In this document: in pieces, positions 12,201 through 22,200 of the stretch | How positions within the stretch are numbered: position 1 is the first letter of the stretch | How the letters are laid out: every line of letters starts with the position of its first letter | DNA from: Branchiostoma floridae | Taxonomy: Eukaryota > Chordata > Leptocardii > Amphioxiformes > Branchiostomatidae | Length of the DNA: 64,000 nt | Reading direction: 5' to 3' | Assembly: GCF_000003815.2 (NCBI RefSeq) | Contig: NC_049983.1 | Location: forward strand, 11,728,283-11,792,282 | Translations under genes and position numbers: made by a program | The notes under the pieces: model-generated | The model's input: the letters and a program-made list of their open reading frames with translations, nothing else | Told to the model about the DNA's origin: nothing | Databases searched by the model: none

Positions 12201-15077
12201 AAGCGCCACCTTTGGAGCTGGAACTTAGGGGGCAACGTTTGGAACAATGCCCCACAGTAAAGCTACTCGGACTGCACCTTGACCAAAACCTCACATGGGA
12301 CAGCCACGTAACTCAAATAGTTAAGAAGTGCAACAGAAGCTTGGCACAGGTGGGGAGAGTTAAGGACTTATTACCACGTCAGCAGAGAATAGCCGTAGTT
12401 AACGCCTTGATAATTCCACATATAGACTACTGCTGCTCCGTTTGGGGGAACACAACACAGAACAACATAAGAAGACTACAGGTGGTTCAGAACAGGGCCG
12501 CAAGACTTGCTCTTGGTTGCGATCGTTACACACATGTGGACTCTATGCTGAAGACCTTAGGCTGGCTAACTGTAAGGGACAGAATTCAACAGAAAAGCCT
12601 TGCCACTTTCGAAAGAATAATGCTCACCAAACAACCAAAAGCTCTGCACGACAAAATCACTTTTCAGTCTCAGATTCACAACTACCGAACACGCTCAATG
12701 AACACGATTAGACTACCAAAACCAAAATCCAACTCTCAGAAAAGACGCTTCCTGTACAGAATGTCACAGTTATGGAACAGCAACTAGCAAGTATTGGACT
12801 GCAAAATTGGACTGTAAATATCGACGATGAGAAATTGTGTTACAACTGCTATGTATATTACTTTGTATGTTTTTAACTGTATGTAATGTGTAAATATGTA
12901 TGTGACCATGACCACAGGAAGAATAGCCTCTGAGGAGGCTAAATGTGGATCATAATAAACTCAACTCAACAGAACTAAATGATGGAAACGAAATTGCAAA
13001 AACGGACAGAGAAAAAGCAGAAACTTTAAATAAATTCTTTGTGAGCACGTTCACTGAGGAAAGAACTGGCACCATACCACAAGCAAAAAAACAAAATGTG
13101 AATGCACTGCTGTCTATGGTTGAACTGTCAGTGGAGGACATTGGCAAGAGACTGAAAGAGGTAAACCAGAATAAAACCATGGGCCCAGACGGGATTCATC
13201 CGAGAATTCTGAAGGAACTGGCAGAAATCCTGGCAAAGCCACTGTACATTATTTTTAATAAATCACTAGAAGAGGGGAGGTTACCGAATGACTGCAAAGT
13301 CGGGCATATCACGCCAATATTCAAGAAAGGAAGTAAAAAACTACCGAGTAATTATAGACCAGTAAGCTTAACATCAGTAACAGGAAAGATACTGGAAAGT
13401 ATCATCAGAGACGAGATCGTAGATCATATGCGAGCTCACAGTCTGTTTACAGAGAACCAGTACAGCTTCCTACCGGGAAGATCCACGACGACACAAATAC
13501 TAGAATGTCTTGATGACTGGACGAATTGGATTGAGCAAGGCTGGCCAGTGGACGTAATATATCTCGATTTCCAAAAAGCTTTTGACTCGGTACCAATTGA
13601 GAGACTACTGAGAAAGGTCGAAAACTACGGGATATGTGGTAACTTGCTCCAATGGGTGAGGTCTTTCCTGACGGAACGCAAGCAGCGAGTTTGCGTGAAC
13701 GGAGCACGCTCAAGTTGGGCAAATGTCACTAGCGGAGTACCGCAGGGTAGCGTTCTCGGTCCGGTTCTATTTACACTTTTCATCAACGACATGCCAGAAG
13801 TAGTACAGAGCAAATCAAAACTTTTTGCAGACGACACGAAAGTTTATCGAAGTGTATGTAACATCAAGGACTGTGAATACCTACAGAAAGACCTTAACAG
13901 CTTGCAAGAATGGGCAAACAAGTGGCAATTAAGGTTCCACCCCAGCAAATGTATTGTTCTGAGGGTGGGCTCTAAGCACCCAGAGTTTACATACCACATG
14001 ATTGACCAGTCTGCGGCGAAGGTGAACCTGACCTTCAACAAAGAGGAAAAAGATCTGGGAATTACTATAGATCAAGACTTGATGTTTGAAAATCACATCT
14101 TATCCATAGCATCAAAGGCCAATCAAATGGCGGGTATCATGTGGCGAACATTCCACCATGTGGATAAGGAAATCTTCACTCTGTTATATAAGTCACTAAT
14201 AAGACCCCACATTGAGTATGGTGGCCCGATATGGTCCCCAAGTACGTGGAGATTGACTGACCTCTTAGAAAATGTGCAAAGGAGAGCGACGAAAAGGGTT
14301 CCCGGTCTGAAGGACCTATCATATGAAGAAAGACTCCGAGCCTTGAAATTGCCAACACTACTGTATCGACGGCTGAGGGGAGACCTCATCAATACGTACA
14401 AATATGTGCATGGACTGTATGACACAAAGCCTTGCTTAACAGAAAAAATAAGGGACAGCAGAACTAGGGGTCACAGTCTACGCCTAACAAGATGTGCATC
14501 AAACAACAGCAGAAGACAGGCTTTCTTCAGTAGTAGAGTGGTACCTTGGTGGAATGGGTTGACAGAGGAGGTGGTAACAGCACCGTCAGTAAACAGTGTG
14601 GCCCGATAAGACTTGATAGACTGATGGAGAACCACCCAGTAGTGTACAACTACAGGGCCTTGGATAATCCCCACAAACCAAACATCACAGTCAGCTGGTT
14701 GCAGAGAGGAAGAAGCAGTTGATCAGGAGCGGTTCCATGGAGTGCGAACTCCTACTCAACCGAAGGACGTCTACTCTACTCTACTCAACACTAGAAAACA
14801 CACATTCAAGTAGACAGTAGCCACATTCACTTTTACAATTTACCTTTGAATAAGTTTGAGATCAGTTAAGTCCTATTATGAAATGCAATGCAATGCAATT
14901 TCTGACTCGATTATATTGCACACCACCCACCACATGCTCGACTCTCTCTTCCAACACTTCAACATCAAGAGTCGCCGATCCACGCAGAACTTTCTTGTCG
15001 AAGTCTACGACCAGGTGCAGGGAGATGTTGGTAGTCTTGCAAGCTTGGGAGTTGCTGAGAGAGCAGGGATCAGCCAT
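269..15077 (-). CDS. LTA4H: Leukotriene A4 hydrolase / aminopeptidase (M1 family), 19 exons
   Basis: Zinc metalloenzyme that opens LTA4 to LTB4 and trims peptides; cytosolic in known animals. Coding exons (minus): 15077-14931, 7687-7548, 7098-6978, 6773-6705, 6277-6173, 5929-5877, 5496-5424, 5233-5093, 4831-4808, 4615-4545, 3979-3894, 2659-2634, 2443-2299, 2080-1977, 1878-1802, 1509-1359, 1183-1101, 822-718, 386-269. All have GT-AG borders and compatible phases; total 1839 nt, 612 aa (human 611). By counting, Gln136, the GGMEN exopeptidase motif (Glu271), HEISH zinc ligands 295-299, Glu318, Asp375 and Tyr383 fall at human numbering; the C-terminal Arg/Lys carboxylate pocket is kept (GRMKF). 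Residue 378 is Phe instead of human Tyr. Two micro-exons (24 and 26 nt). The start ATG (15075-15077) is the only ATG before the conserved region. Intron 1 (7.2 kb) carries nested LINEs. Which substrates it prefers cannot be read from the sequence. Confidence 0.95.
2716..3610. mobile_element. TIR element (TA target site), 895 bp, in LTA4H intron 12
   Basis: Ends are inverted: left CAGTCAAACCTTTCTATAGC, right the complement of CAGTCAAACCTGTATTAGCG. TA dinucleotides flank both sides (2714-2715, 3611-3612), as in Tc1/mariner-type insertions. Inside, 'ggtggccactat' and 'ggtggccgcta' type blocks recur near both ends. No transposase reading frame is visible, so it is non-autonomous. The same terminus occurs at 34147 and 37737. 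Confidence 0.75.
7688..9283. other. LTA4H intron 1, part next to exon 2
   Basis: AT-rich non-coding sequence. Apart from the inverted 14-mer cluster at 8817-9015 I see no exon, RNA gene or complete mobile element here. Confidence 0.5.
8817..9015. repeat. Cluster of inverted and direct 14-bp repeats
   Basis: The word GATCCTGTCAATAG occurs on the plus strand at 8830-8843, 8896-8909 and (13 of 14 bases) 9003-9015, and its complement CTATTGACAGGATC at 8922-8935 and 8943-8956. A further partial arm (CTATTGACA) starts at about 8817. The arms could form alternative hairpins. It may be a decayed foldback element. Confidence 0.7.
9284..9332. repeat. Perfect 22-bp inverted repeat at the 5' junction of LINE A
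   Basis: Left arm 9284-9305 and right arm 9311-9332 are exact reverse complements separated by 5 nt. The left arm is target DNA. The right arm lies after the 9-bp target duplication CAACACTAG (9302-9310; second copy 14786-14794) and just before the retrotransposon body. Confidence 0.85.
9333..10493 (+). mobile_element. LINE A (CR1-like), 5'-truncated, left part
   Basis: First part of a non-LTR retrotransposon inserted antisense to LTA4H in its intron 1. It begins inside the apurinic-endonuclease domain (so it is 5'-truncated) and runs until LINE B interrupts it at 10494. Its right part resumes after 12974. The 9-bp direct repeat CAACACTAG flanks the whole element (9302-9310 and 14786-14794). 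Confidence 0.85.
9355..10493 (+). pseudogene. LINE A ORF2 remnant: endonuclease and linker
   Basis: Reads from [16 protein letters not shown] through the exonuclease-endonuclease-phosphatase fold: E of [24 protein letters not shown], and the SDHVV motif near 10007. Broken by an in-frame TAA at 9754-9756 and by a frameshift near 10235, after which the frame continues with a lysine-rich segment ([20 protein letters not shown]) typical of the region between endonuclease and reverse transcriptase. It stops where LINE B enters. Not functional. Confidence 0.85.
10494..12969 (+). mobile_element. LINE B (CR1/L2-like), 5'-truncated, nested in LINE A
   Basis: 2476-bp insertion inside LINE A. A 5-bp duplication CAGAA sits at 10489-10493 and 12970-12974, and joining LINE A across it keeps LINE A's frame, which fixes the borders. 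It starts in the last part of its endonuclease domain (SDHDAV at 10502-10519) and ends with a short 3' tail (AATAAACTCAACTCAA) rather than poly(A). Confidence 0.85.
10496..12787 (+). CDS. LINE B ORF2: endonuclease end plus reverse transcriptase
   Basis: One uninterrupted frame of more than 750 codons with no ATG of its own at the 5' end because the element is truncated. Visible parts: endonuclease end (SDHDAV), linker, then reverse transcriptase with [29 protein letters not shown] (catalytic Asp), [10 protein letters not shown] and the active-site QYADD at about 12030, followed by the thumb and a C-terminal region ending LWNSN, the usual end of CR1/L2 proteins. It contains a small degenerate repeat near 11150-11300 (SHVLPGL, LHVLPS type units). 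The intact RT frame suggests a recent insertion. It is not a host gene. Confidence 0.85.
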   Translation, partial: GFSDHDAVIFTRKSKIHIKGPRTVHKRSYKLFKEEDFLSDIREAPWHLVYNFDDVNEATDMFTDILQGICDNHAPIRKFTVRSNAAPWLTPDIQEVMKLRDEAKRGAKATGLESDWAVFRKLRNRVVSLCRKAKTRFYRETFESCSGNARQTWNTINSLLGRKHTVSPTSIVAYGKLLTKPMDIADHFAGYYEDKVANLRSCMDRTDAHGSPENSQSSNSHVLSGQPDNLNVLSGLLSDNSHVLPGLSSDNSHALPVLSTSDSLHVLPSQSSFTFDPVTDKDVHKILLQLQDCKAPGQDGIDNKLLRISSDTIAGPMAYIINLSFTTRTFPTRWKHAKIIPIPKDNRQSLSGPNSRPVSLLPACGKICERIAAEQIASYLLRSNCQSEAQHAYRKLHSTETALLKMTDDWLDNMDNGLMTAVVLLDYSAAFDLVDHALLLKKLTTNGFTEDALSWTESYLTNRKWQVYTNGAYSKQRTLHCGVPQGSCLGPQLYNIYVNDTPEVVQNGLLDQYADDSTIHTRGHTLDDIRTETKIDLERVATWSDENMLKLNNGKTKVMLVGTAQKTRKAPPLELELRGQRLEQCPTVKLLGLHLDQNLTWDSHVTQIVKKCNRSLAQVGRVKDLLPRQQRIAVVNALIIPHIDYCCSVWGNTTQNNIRRLQVVQNRAARLALGCDRYTHVDSMLKTLGWLTVRDRIQQKSLATFERIMLTKQPKALHDKITFQSQIHNYRTRSMNTIRLPKPKSNSQKRRFLYRMSQLWNSN
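12975..14722 (+). pseudogene. LINE A ORF2 remnant: reverse transcriptase
   Basis: Reverse transcriptase with [26 protein letters not shown] (catalytic Asp), [10 protein letters not shown] and the active-site LFADD at about 13830, then the C-terminal domain. The frame stays open to a TAA at 14607-14609; the true C-terminus ([15 protein letters not shown] to a TGA at 14720-14722) follows in another frame, so there is a small indel near 14605. Together with the upstream stop and frameshift this copy is dead. Confidence 0.85.
12975..14785 (+). mobile_element. LINE A (CR1-like), right part
   Basis: Continuation of LINE A after the nested element. It ends in a CTACT microsatellite tail (about 14770-14785), typical of CR1-like elements which use short 3' repeats instead of poly(A), and is followed by the second copy of the 9-bp target duplication (14786-14794). 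Confidence 0.85.
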
Positions 15078-16279
15078 GGCGAAAGCACAAGTTACTGTTT
15101 CACTCACACCGGCAAACACCACAACTGTAGGCTAACGCGGAAGTGAGGGAGGGCAACATGAGTTACCGCAAAACGGTAAGGTGTCGTTACACCGCAATGG
15201 GGGCACCTAGCAGCTTCCTCTCAAACTGCAGTTTTATTTCCCAATCGTGTCGTGTGTGATAAAGCATGAAAATCACACTGTCAGATAATATGCTAGGGTG
15301 AGGATGAAGTCACTCTTGGCGAAAATATTATGAGACATATTGCATAGTTGATAACTTCATTGTGTTACATCATGCTTCAAATGATTAAGCTTATGGAATA
15401 TTGCCAATACGTGAACAATGTAATAAATCTCTAATGTTGAAGTAGTGTTGTAGTCTAGCGATGGTACGGGAGGAGGTAACGTTAACGTTAGATGGGTGAA
15501 ACTTTGCCAACGTTATGAATTCTCTTTCTGAGTACAAATATAGAACGGGGCCCTATTAAAGATAAATAGAGAGGGTATTACATTGATGCAGTGTTTGTTT
15601 GACCTAATGTTACAATGTAAGCGAGCTGAAACAAAATCAATATGTTATATTGGAAATACATTGACACGAAGTTTAGAAGACGACAATGTAAATACACTCT
15701 CCCCCTATACTACCATCTGCTCTACCGATACCTTATAGGATAATCAGGTCTATCATCTTGACCTTTTGACCCATGACGTAATTGTTCGGTGTCTGGAGCT
15801 GAGAGCTGAGCCGCTGCGCTTCACCGAGGTTTTTATACCGCCGTATTTTACCCTACTGGATCTAGAATGGCGTAGAATGTACCAGTTTGTCGGCAGGGTT
15901 TGAAAACAGGACATTTGTCACGAAAAGTGGAGACTGGATCGCGGTTCACTATGCGGTAATCGAGGTGTAAGGAGTCGATTTATTTCACCTTGCCCCCCTC
16001 CCCCACATCTTGGCCCCTGATTATCTTCGTGACGTTGTTTGCTTTCTAAATAAGCGCCGTGCCGTCATCTTGCATCGGTATTGCTGTCCTGTCATCTCCC
16101 AAACATCAGAAGACATGATGATCATGCCATGTTGATAGTTATTCCTTCACGTACCATGAATAATTTGAGTTGAACGAGAACAGTTCAAAGGGGCCCCGCC
16201 CCCAAAACTAGGGCGTGTGTCAAAAGTCTGTCCGGTCCATAATGCCGGAAAGAAACAACTATAAACCTACCCAGTAAGC
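15078..16279. promoter_or_regulatory. Head-to-head intergenic region between LTA4H and RBSN
   Basis: 1.2 kb separating divergent start codons, so it should hold both promoters. No TATA box stands out. A palindromic run TAACGTTAACGTTA lies at about 15478-15491, and a pyrimidine-rich stretch at about 15987-16010. Transcription starts cannot be placed from sequence alone. Confidence 0.5.
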
Positions 16280-16282
16280 ATG

Positions 16283-19200
16283 ATGGCGACCAGTGACTCG
16301 GGGGACATACGAGAGGGCTTCCTGTGCCCGATCTGCATGAAAGACTTACAGACAGTGCAGCAGCTTCAGAACCATTTTGAGGAAGCTCACAACACAGAGG
16401 CAGATAAACAAGTGTTCCAGCATCTCAAGGGCTTGTTTGGGAGGGCCAAGAGTAAGCTGTTACGGCACGGGAGGGACCAGGATGGAGTCAGGGTGGACCG
16501 CGGGATGGCGGCCAGCCGGTCGGACAGCAGCAACCAGGTGGCTGTGCTCAGCACAGCGTACTATGTCGGTGGTGTGGATCCGACAATGTGGGAGCCACAA
16601 GACTTTGGTAAGAATGGGAACATCAGATGTGTACGTTAGTTTTTGGTTAGATGATGAAGGTATTTCAAGTGTGTACTGGAACTTTAGGTGGGGCACTGAT
16701 GCCATTATTATTGTAATTGCTTATCCAATGATAATGCAAACACATGCAAGAAAAAGGTGATAGACTGTCATGAAATGGCCATTCTCATTTGAGTGGTCAT
16801 TAATCTCACAAAGGAAGTAATTTTGCTGAATTAGTATTGTCTTGCATATGATTCTACTGAATCAAGATTCATTCAAGTCCTTCTCAATTGTTTACATAAT
16901 GACTCATACCAGATTGTCCCTTCTATGCTGAGTCATACTCATAGGTACATTAATCGTATATATTACTAGAAGCATGTTAAACTACGTCTGACATTCTTTC
17001 TCTCCCACTGACATTTCTATGCATGATTAGACATCTGTGTGCCTTCGAAGTTCCCCTCCCATCTACTGTATGGATGGTTGGTCTCTCCTGCCTTGATAAC
17101 CCTTATCTATATTCACATCCTGCTCTATCTCCTGGCTGCACTGCAGAGCCATCTACCTCTTAGTATGTGTACTACATCAAAGTAGCCCTATATAAGGTTA
17201 TAAGGACATCTAAAGAAATCCATGTTTTGTTGTTAGTAGTAATCTATGCAAACCACACTCGAAAATACTTCCTCAGTATCTTCCAATTTAATGTTATGAT
17301 GGGTTCAAGTACATGTAGGTCCTGTCGTAACATGAAGTTCAATGATCAGGAGTCAGTATGGCTACTGTATGGGAAAAGTTACATTGTACAATATAACTGG
17401 TGCTTGTGAAATTTGCTAAACGATTGTTCCAGCTTGGTAGTGTCAAAATGATATTGATAGAAAAGATTTAAGTTTACACTAGGATAGTTGTAAGTTACAA
17501 GAGTACAGGGTGACTACAGGCTAGGCTAGCCTGTCACATGTAAATGCCCTAGGGATATTATATCCATGTCCATGCTTGATTAGCATAATTTGCTGGCTTA
17601 CCCAGTTCTCATACAATTTTTCATCCAGTGACATGTCACATGGCATGTAATGGGAAATCGTGATTGGAAAATCTGCTTGCATACTACTTAGGTTTAGGCT
17701 ACACCATTTTGAATGTTTTTGGAGAACAGAAAAGTTTTCCTTGTCAAGTAAGTAGGCAAGTAACTTCATGAAGTGGCAAGGTAGCTTGCCTTGTCTCTCA
17801 GGGCATGTACCATATGCCATTCTGTTGTGAAGCTTCTTCTGTCTGATGCTATACATTTGTATTTGTAACACTTCTTCTCTTCCACCATGTTATAATCCAA
17901 TTGCTTTTTGCTATTGGCTCTTGAGAGATAGAGAGTAAGAAAGAAAAGTTTTGGTCATCCATCAGCCCAAGTGAATTAATTAATTGAATGACAATAAAAT
18001 GGAAAAGATTACAAGTCCTGCAGAACAAAACTGAAATGACAGAATATTCTATCATTGATCATTAGTAGCCAATTGTTTTGTCATGGTAACTGAAACATAG
18101 GAAATTAGAAAGGCAACATTTTTTGTCAAGCTTCTCGCACACAAAACTACCCAGTATATCATTAGGATCACTCTAAACAAGGATGTTGAAAAAAGGGACA
18201 TCAACCTCCTTGCTCCAAAGGATTTTGTGTGAGCATGAAATAACAACCTAGTTGTTTTTTGGACCAGGCCATTAACATAATTACACTATACATGTACCAT
18301 CAGGTTTGCCCTAGGCTATAGTATGGTGTGAGAGTAAGAAATTTCAGGTTTTGCTAGTGCAAACACAGTTCTAACCTCTGATTGGTTCCTTACACAAGAA
18401 GAAGAAGAAATATAAAATAATACACCAGCAAAAATAATGTGTATTTCACTTTTGGGTAAAATGTAAAAACATATTATTACACTTGGATGTCATAAAGCTC
18501 AAAAGCACTTTTAAACCAAAAATCCTTATCTATAACTAAGTATAAGTCTTATGAATTGTTAATGTCATATGAAAGGGGCAAAGTTTTTGCTGTTCTCTTC
18601 CATTTCCGATTGGTCTAAGTTAAGCCCACTGTCCTTGGCTATGATTGATATGGAAACAATTAATCAATCACAAAATTGCATGATACATTTCTCACCTCCA
18701 TTCTGTAATGGATTTGTGTGAGAATCACTTTTGTTCTCCAAATGAGCAGCAGAATGGACCAGAATCAGTGTCATTACAACCACTTACCCCTGAAAGGGTG
18801 TACAAATTGGCAATCATGGTGACAATCATGTCCTGATTTGTATTTCCATACTGGTACACGTCTGTCCCACCTGCCAGGACTTTGGGAAGGTCTGTCCCAG
18901 GGGACTTGCTTTGACTTTAGATCTGATCTACTGGCAGCTGATCTTGTACTTGTATGGTTGTACTTTTACTGTAGTTCTCAGATAATAGAAACTTAGATGG
19001 CAAATATCTTCTGGTAATAACCAACTGGATACCATGTACACTATTGGCTGTAATTTTTACTAGTTCTATACTTTCAGAACTCCAGTTAAGAGTGAAGGGT
19101 TTTCAGAAGTGGGTTCTCAAAGTTTCATTCTGAAGCACGAGACAATTCTGGCTAAGCCACTTAGATATAATTATATAAGTTATAAGGTCTCTACCAAAGA

Positions 19201-22200
19201 TTTGCATTCCACAGCAGTGTCTCTTGTGTGAGGATGTCTCTTGGAGAACATTACTGTACATCTTATTATCCAACATAACTTAGCTTCAATATCAGCATGT
19301 GTTTCAGTGATGTTTGCAAGTTGTACCAAGGCTCTCTTTCCTTGACAGTAAATGATCATTATGTGCCTGACTGTGTCAAGAAAGAAAGAAAGAAAGAAAG
19401 TGTAGAATTGAATACCTAGATACTTGTGTCTGACTTTTTGTGAGAACACAGAGAGAAGCTACATTTTTTTACCCTTGAAGTTCATTAGGATTTAAAAACT
19501 TTTTCACCTGTAATCCATAATTCTGATGGGGCTAATCAGCTTGCCAATATACATGATGTATGTAATGCATACCATTATCACATCACTTTGTACAGTTTAG
19601 CACAGGTGTAGCAGTAATCTGGACAAATGAATAGGACCTTGCACTTTGCTGATCTTCTATTCTCCAGGCCTTTTCAACACTGTAGGGATGCCTGCCATTA
19701 AAAACTCGTCAGTTTGGAGGTCTCATTTCCATTTACCATAATGACAGGAAGCACTTGTGTTTCATGTAATTGATAGATGTCATTTGGGTACTCACTAGAG
19801 AGTTTGACCAGGGATATAAGGGGTTGGCTGGAGAGGTGTTGTAGTCAGTGTGCGCTGGGTGCCGCCCAGGACAGTCGGGCTGCTGGTCGGTAGCAGTAAG
19901 CAGTATCCATGTGGAAGAGGCAGTGCAGGAGACAGAGAAGACTGACCACTATGAAGTCTGTAGGCTTCTCCAGCTTATGGCCTCATCCTGCCAGTGTACG
20001 GACGGTTTCAGATAAGTCAGTTGTCTTGTTTCTTCTTACCGTAACAGCCTTGCTTGCTGAAGTTCAAGTTGATTTTTGTTTCTTAGTGTTATGAGAAAGG
20101 GTTGTTACTGAGCTATTCTTCTTAGGCATTTGTTGTAAAAGACATTGTGGCAGGATTGCTAGTGTTTTTGTAGATGGTCAACACTCTAGCAAGAAAAGCC
20201 GCTTCTGTTTGAAATGACGAGAACCACAGTTGACATGTTGTAATGTAAAGCTTTGATCCAAGGGCTAAACAGAAGTGGTTGAAATCGTACCACCATAGGC
20301 AATGTTCCACCCATTAGGAAAAGGATGGTAACTGTTAGCACAGTGTCATCTTTTACTAGTTTTAGCAACTGTATGTTGGCCTAAATCTCAAATAGAAAGG
20401 CTTAAGTGAAAGTCCTGCTGTTTCCAGTGGTTTAGGGATTCTATAATTGCACCCTCTGTCATGCACTATGAAGAGTGGCTTGTGAACTTTGTGTGCCTGC
20501 TGGCTTGTCACTTCCAATACATGCTGTGGTCCCACCATCCCGTCCATGTAGAGAGAGTGACAGGTTGTCGGGCCTCAGACTTGTCTCCCAGTTATTTAGC
20601 TCTGGTAGGATCTGGTTGTAGTTGTACTAATAGTTAATACTGCGATGGTCTAGATCTGATGATATGGGAAAAGTTTCAACTGTTTTAAGTCTCTGTATAT
20701 ATGTACAGGCGTGTCTAACCCTCGAGTCATGATAAAGTAGGTAGTGAGTGAGTGATTTTTCTATCATGTGTGCATCTGGTCAACACAAGTCATACATAGC
20801 TCTGTTTGCATGTGTATTGTTTCACTTTTAGTGAGTAATTTGGCTATGTCTCTCCTAACGTGCAGACTTATACTAGTTATAGATATTGTAAATCCCCAAC
20901 AAAGGCATTTGCTTTTTAACATTAACGTCAAAGAGTTTGAGGGAAGCACAAACTCTCCAGAATGGAAAAACAAGATCTGCATCAAAACCAGGGGTGTCTC
21001 CAGAAATTTGCTCGTAACTAGGATGGACAAACGTTTTTTATCCCATCTGTTCAAAAACTTGACATATTGGCAAAATCTGCAAGCTTGAAATGACAGATTT
21101 AGAACCAAAAGTTTAAAACATGGCAACCAACCAAACAATGAGTGAGACAGAGAAAAAACTCAAAGCTGGAGACAGCACCAACCATTACACTAACAAATGC
21201 ACCATCTGTTAGTGATAGTATTACTGGTATACAGTTTAAAACAATCTGCATACATCTAACTGTCTTCCAAAGAAAGCTTTACTCTGATCTGTTTGCTCAA
21301 GCCAAGCTCTGGACCTGTCCTGAGGACTGGTTGGTTCTGTCTGTGCCTCCTCCCCTGCTGCTGACTGGGTGGGACTCTCTGCCTGTCAACGTCTCTGTAC
21401 AGTGAACATGAGGCATGTGTAGAGATTGTGTGACGGGTAGTGAGCCCCCAGCCCTTCTCCTCATCTCATCTGCTGCTTCTACTCATCTCACTACTGGTAA
21501 CAATGATACAAGGGGCGCTCGGATAACTCAGTACTGTTCTGTTTAACACTGACCACCTATGCTCTGATTATAACATTCTGAAACATTCTACAGCTGCTAA
21601 TCCATCCATACTGTCTCAAGTTAAGATCAAGTTTTGCATATACTGAGTAGTGCTACGCATTACTCTCAATGTAGTAGAAGAAGTGTGATCAAATTGAATG
21701 ATATTGCACATGTATAGACAGACAGTTGTTGTGACAATTCAAAAATGCTAGATAGTTAGATTAATGCAGAAGGTGTCATTTGTTCAATTGTTTAATACTC
21801 ATGAGGAAACTTGACAGGATAGTCACATAATCTACAAATACATGTCACATTTATAAATATAGGCTGTTATGGGCAGCTTACAACTTTTAACTATGCAATG
21901 TACGGCTCAATACATTTACTAGTACTATAAAACAAACAGTAAGAGTGTAAAGAAGGATTTTTCATGTCTGATGCGTAAGGACAATTTGTACATGTCTTTC
22001 TCATTTGAAGGTACCAGTCGCAGCCATATGGATAGCTTCAAGAAGATCCGCGATGCCAGAATCGACTTCTATGTCATCGAGATGAACAAACTGCTGATCA
22101 GACTGGAGAAGGTGGGAAACATTTCACAATGACTCACAACCACATAGCCTGATTAAATCTCGCTTTTAGCAGCCCGCCAAACATTTGCCGGCCCCCTAGA

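Noticed and set aside
10642-12294. Minus-strand open frames inside the LINEs
   Set aside because: Shadows of the reverse-transcriptase frames; sense frames show all RT motifs.
14931-15122. LTA4H start at 15122 with a 15-residue extension
   Set aside because: The codon there is GTG, not ATG. The first in-frame ATG is at 15075-15077 and fits the length and start of the family.
18110-18245. Possible MITE with ends like CTCGCACACAAAA and TTTTGTGTGAGCA
   Set aside because: The arms match only imperfectly over about 12 bp and no flanking duplication is visible.
19801-20100. Alternative first exon of RBSN
   Set aside because: GC-richer and with a short frame, but no convincing donor in phase with exon 2 and no similarity.
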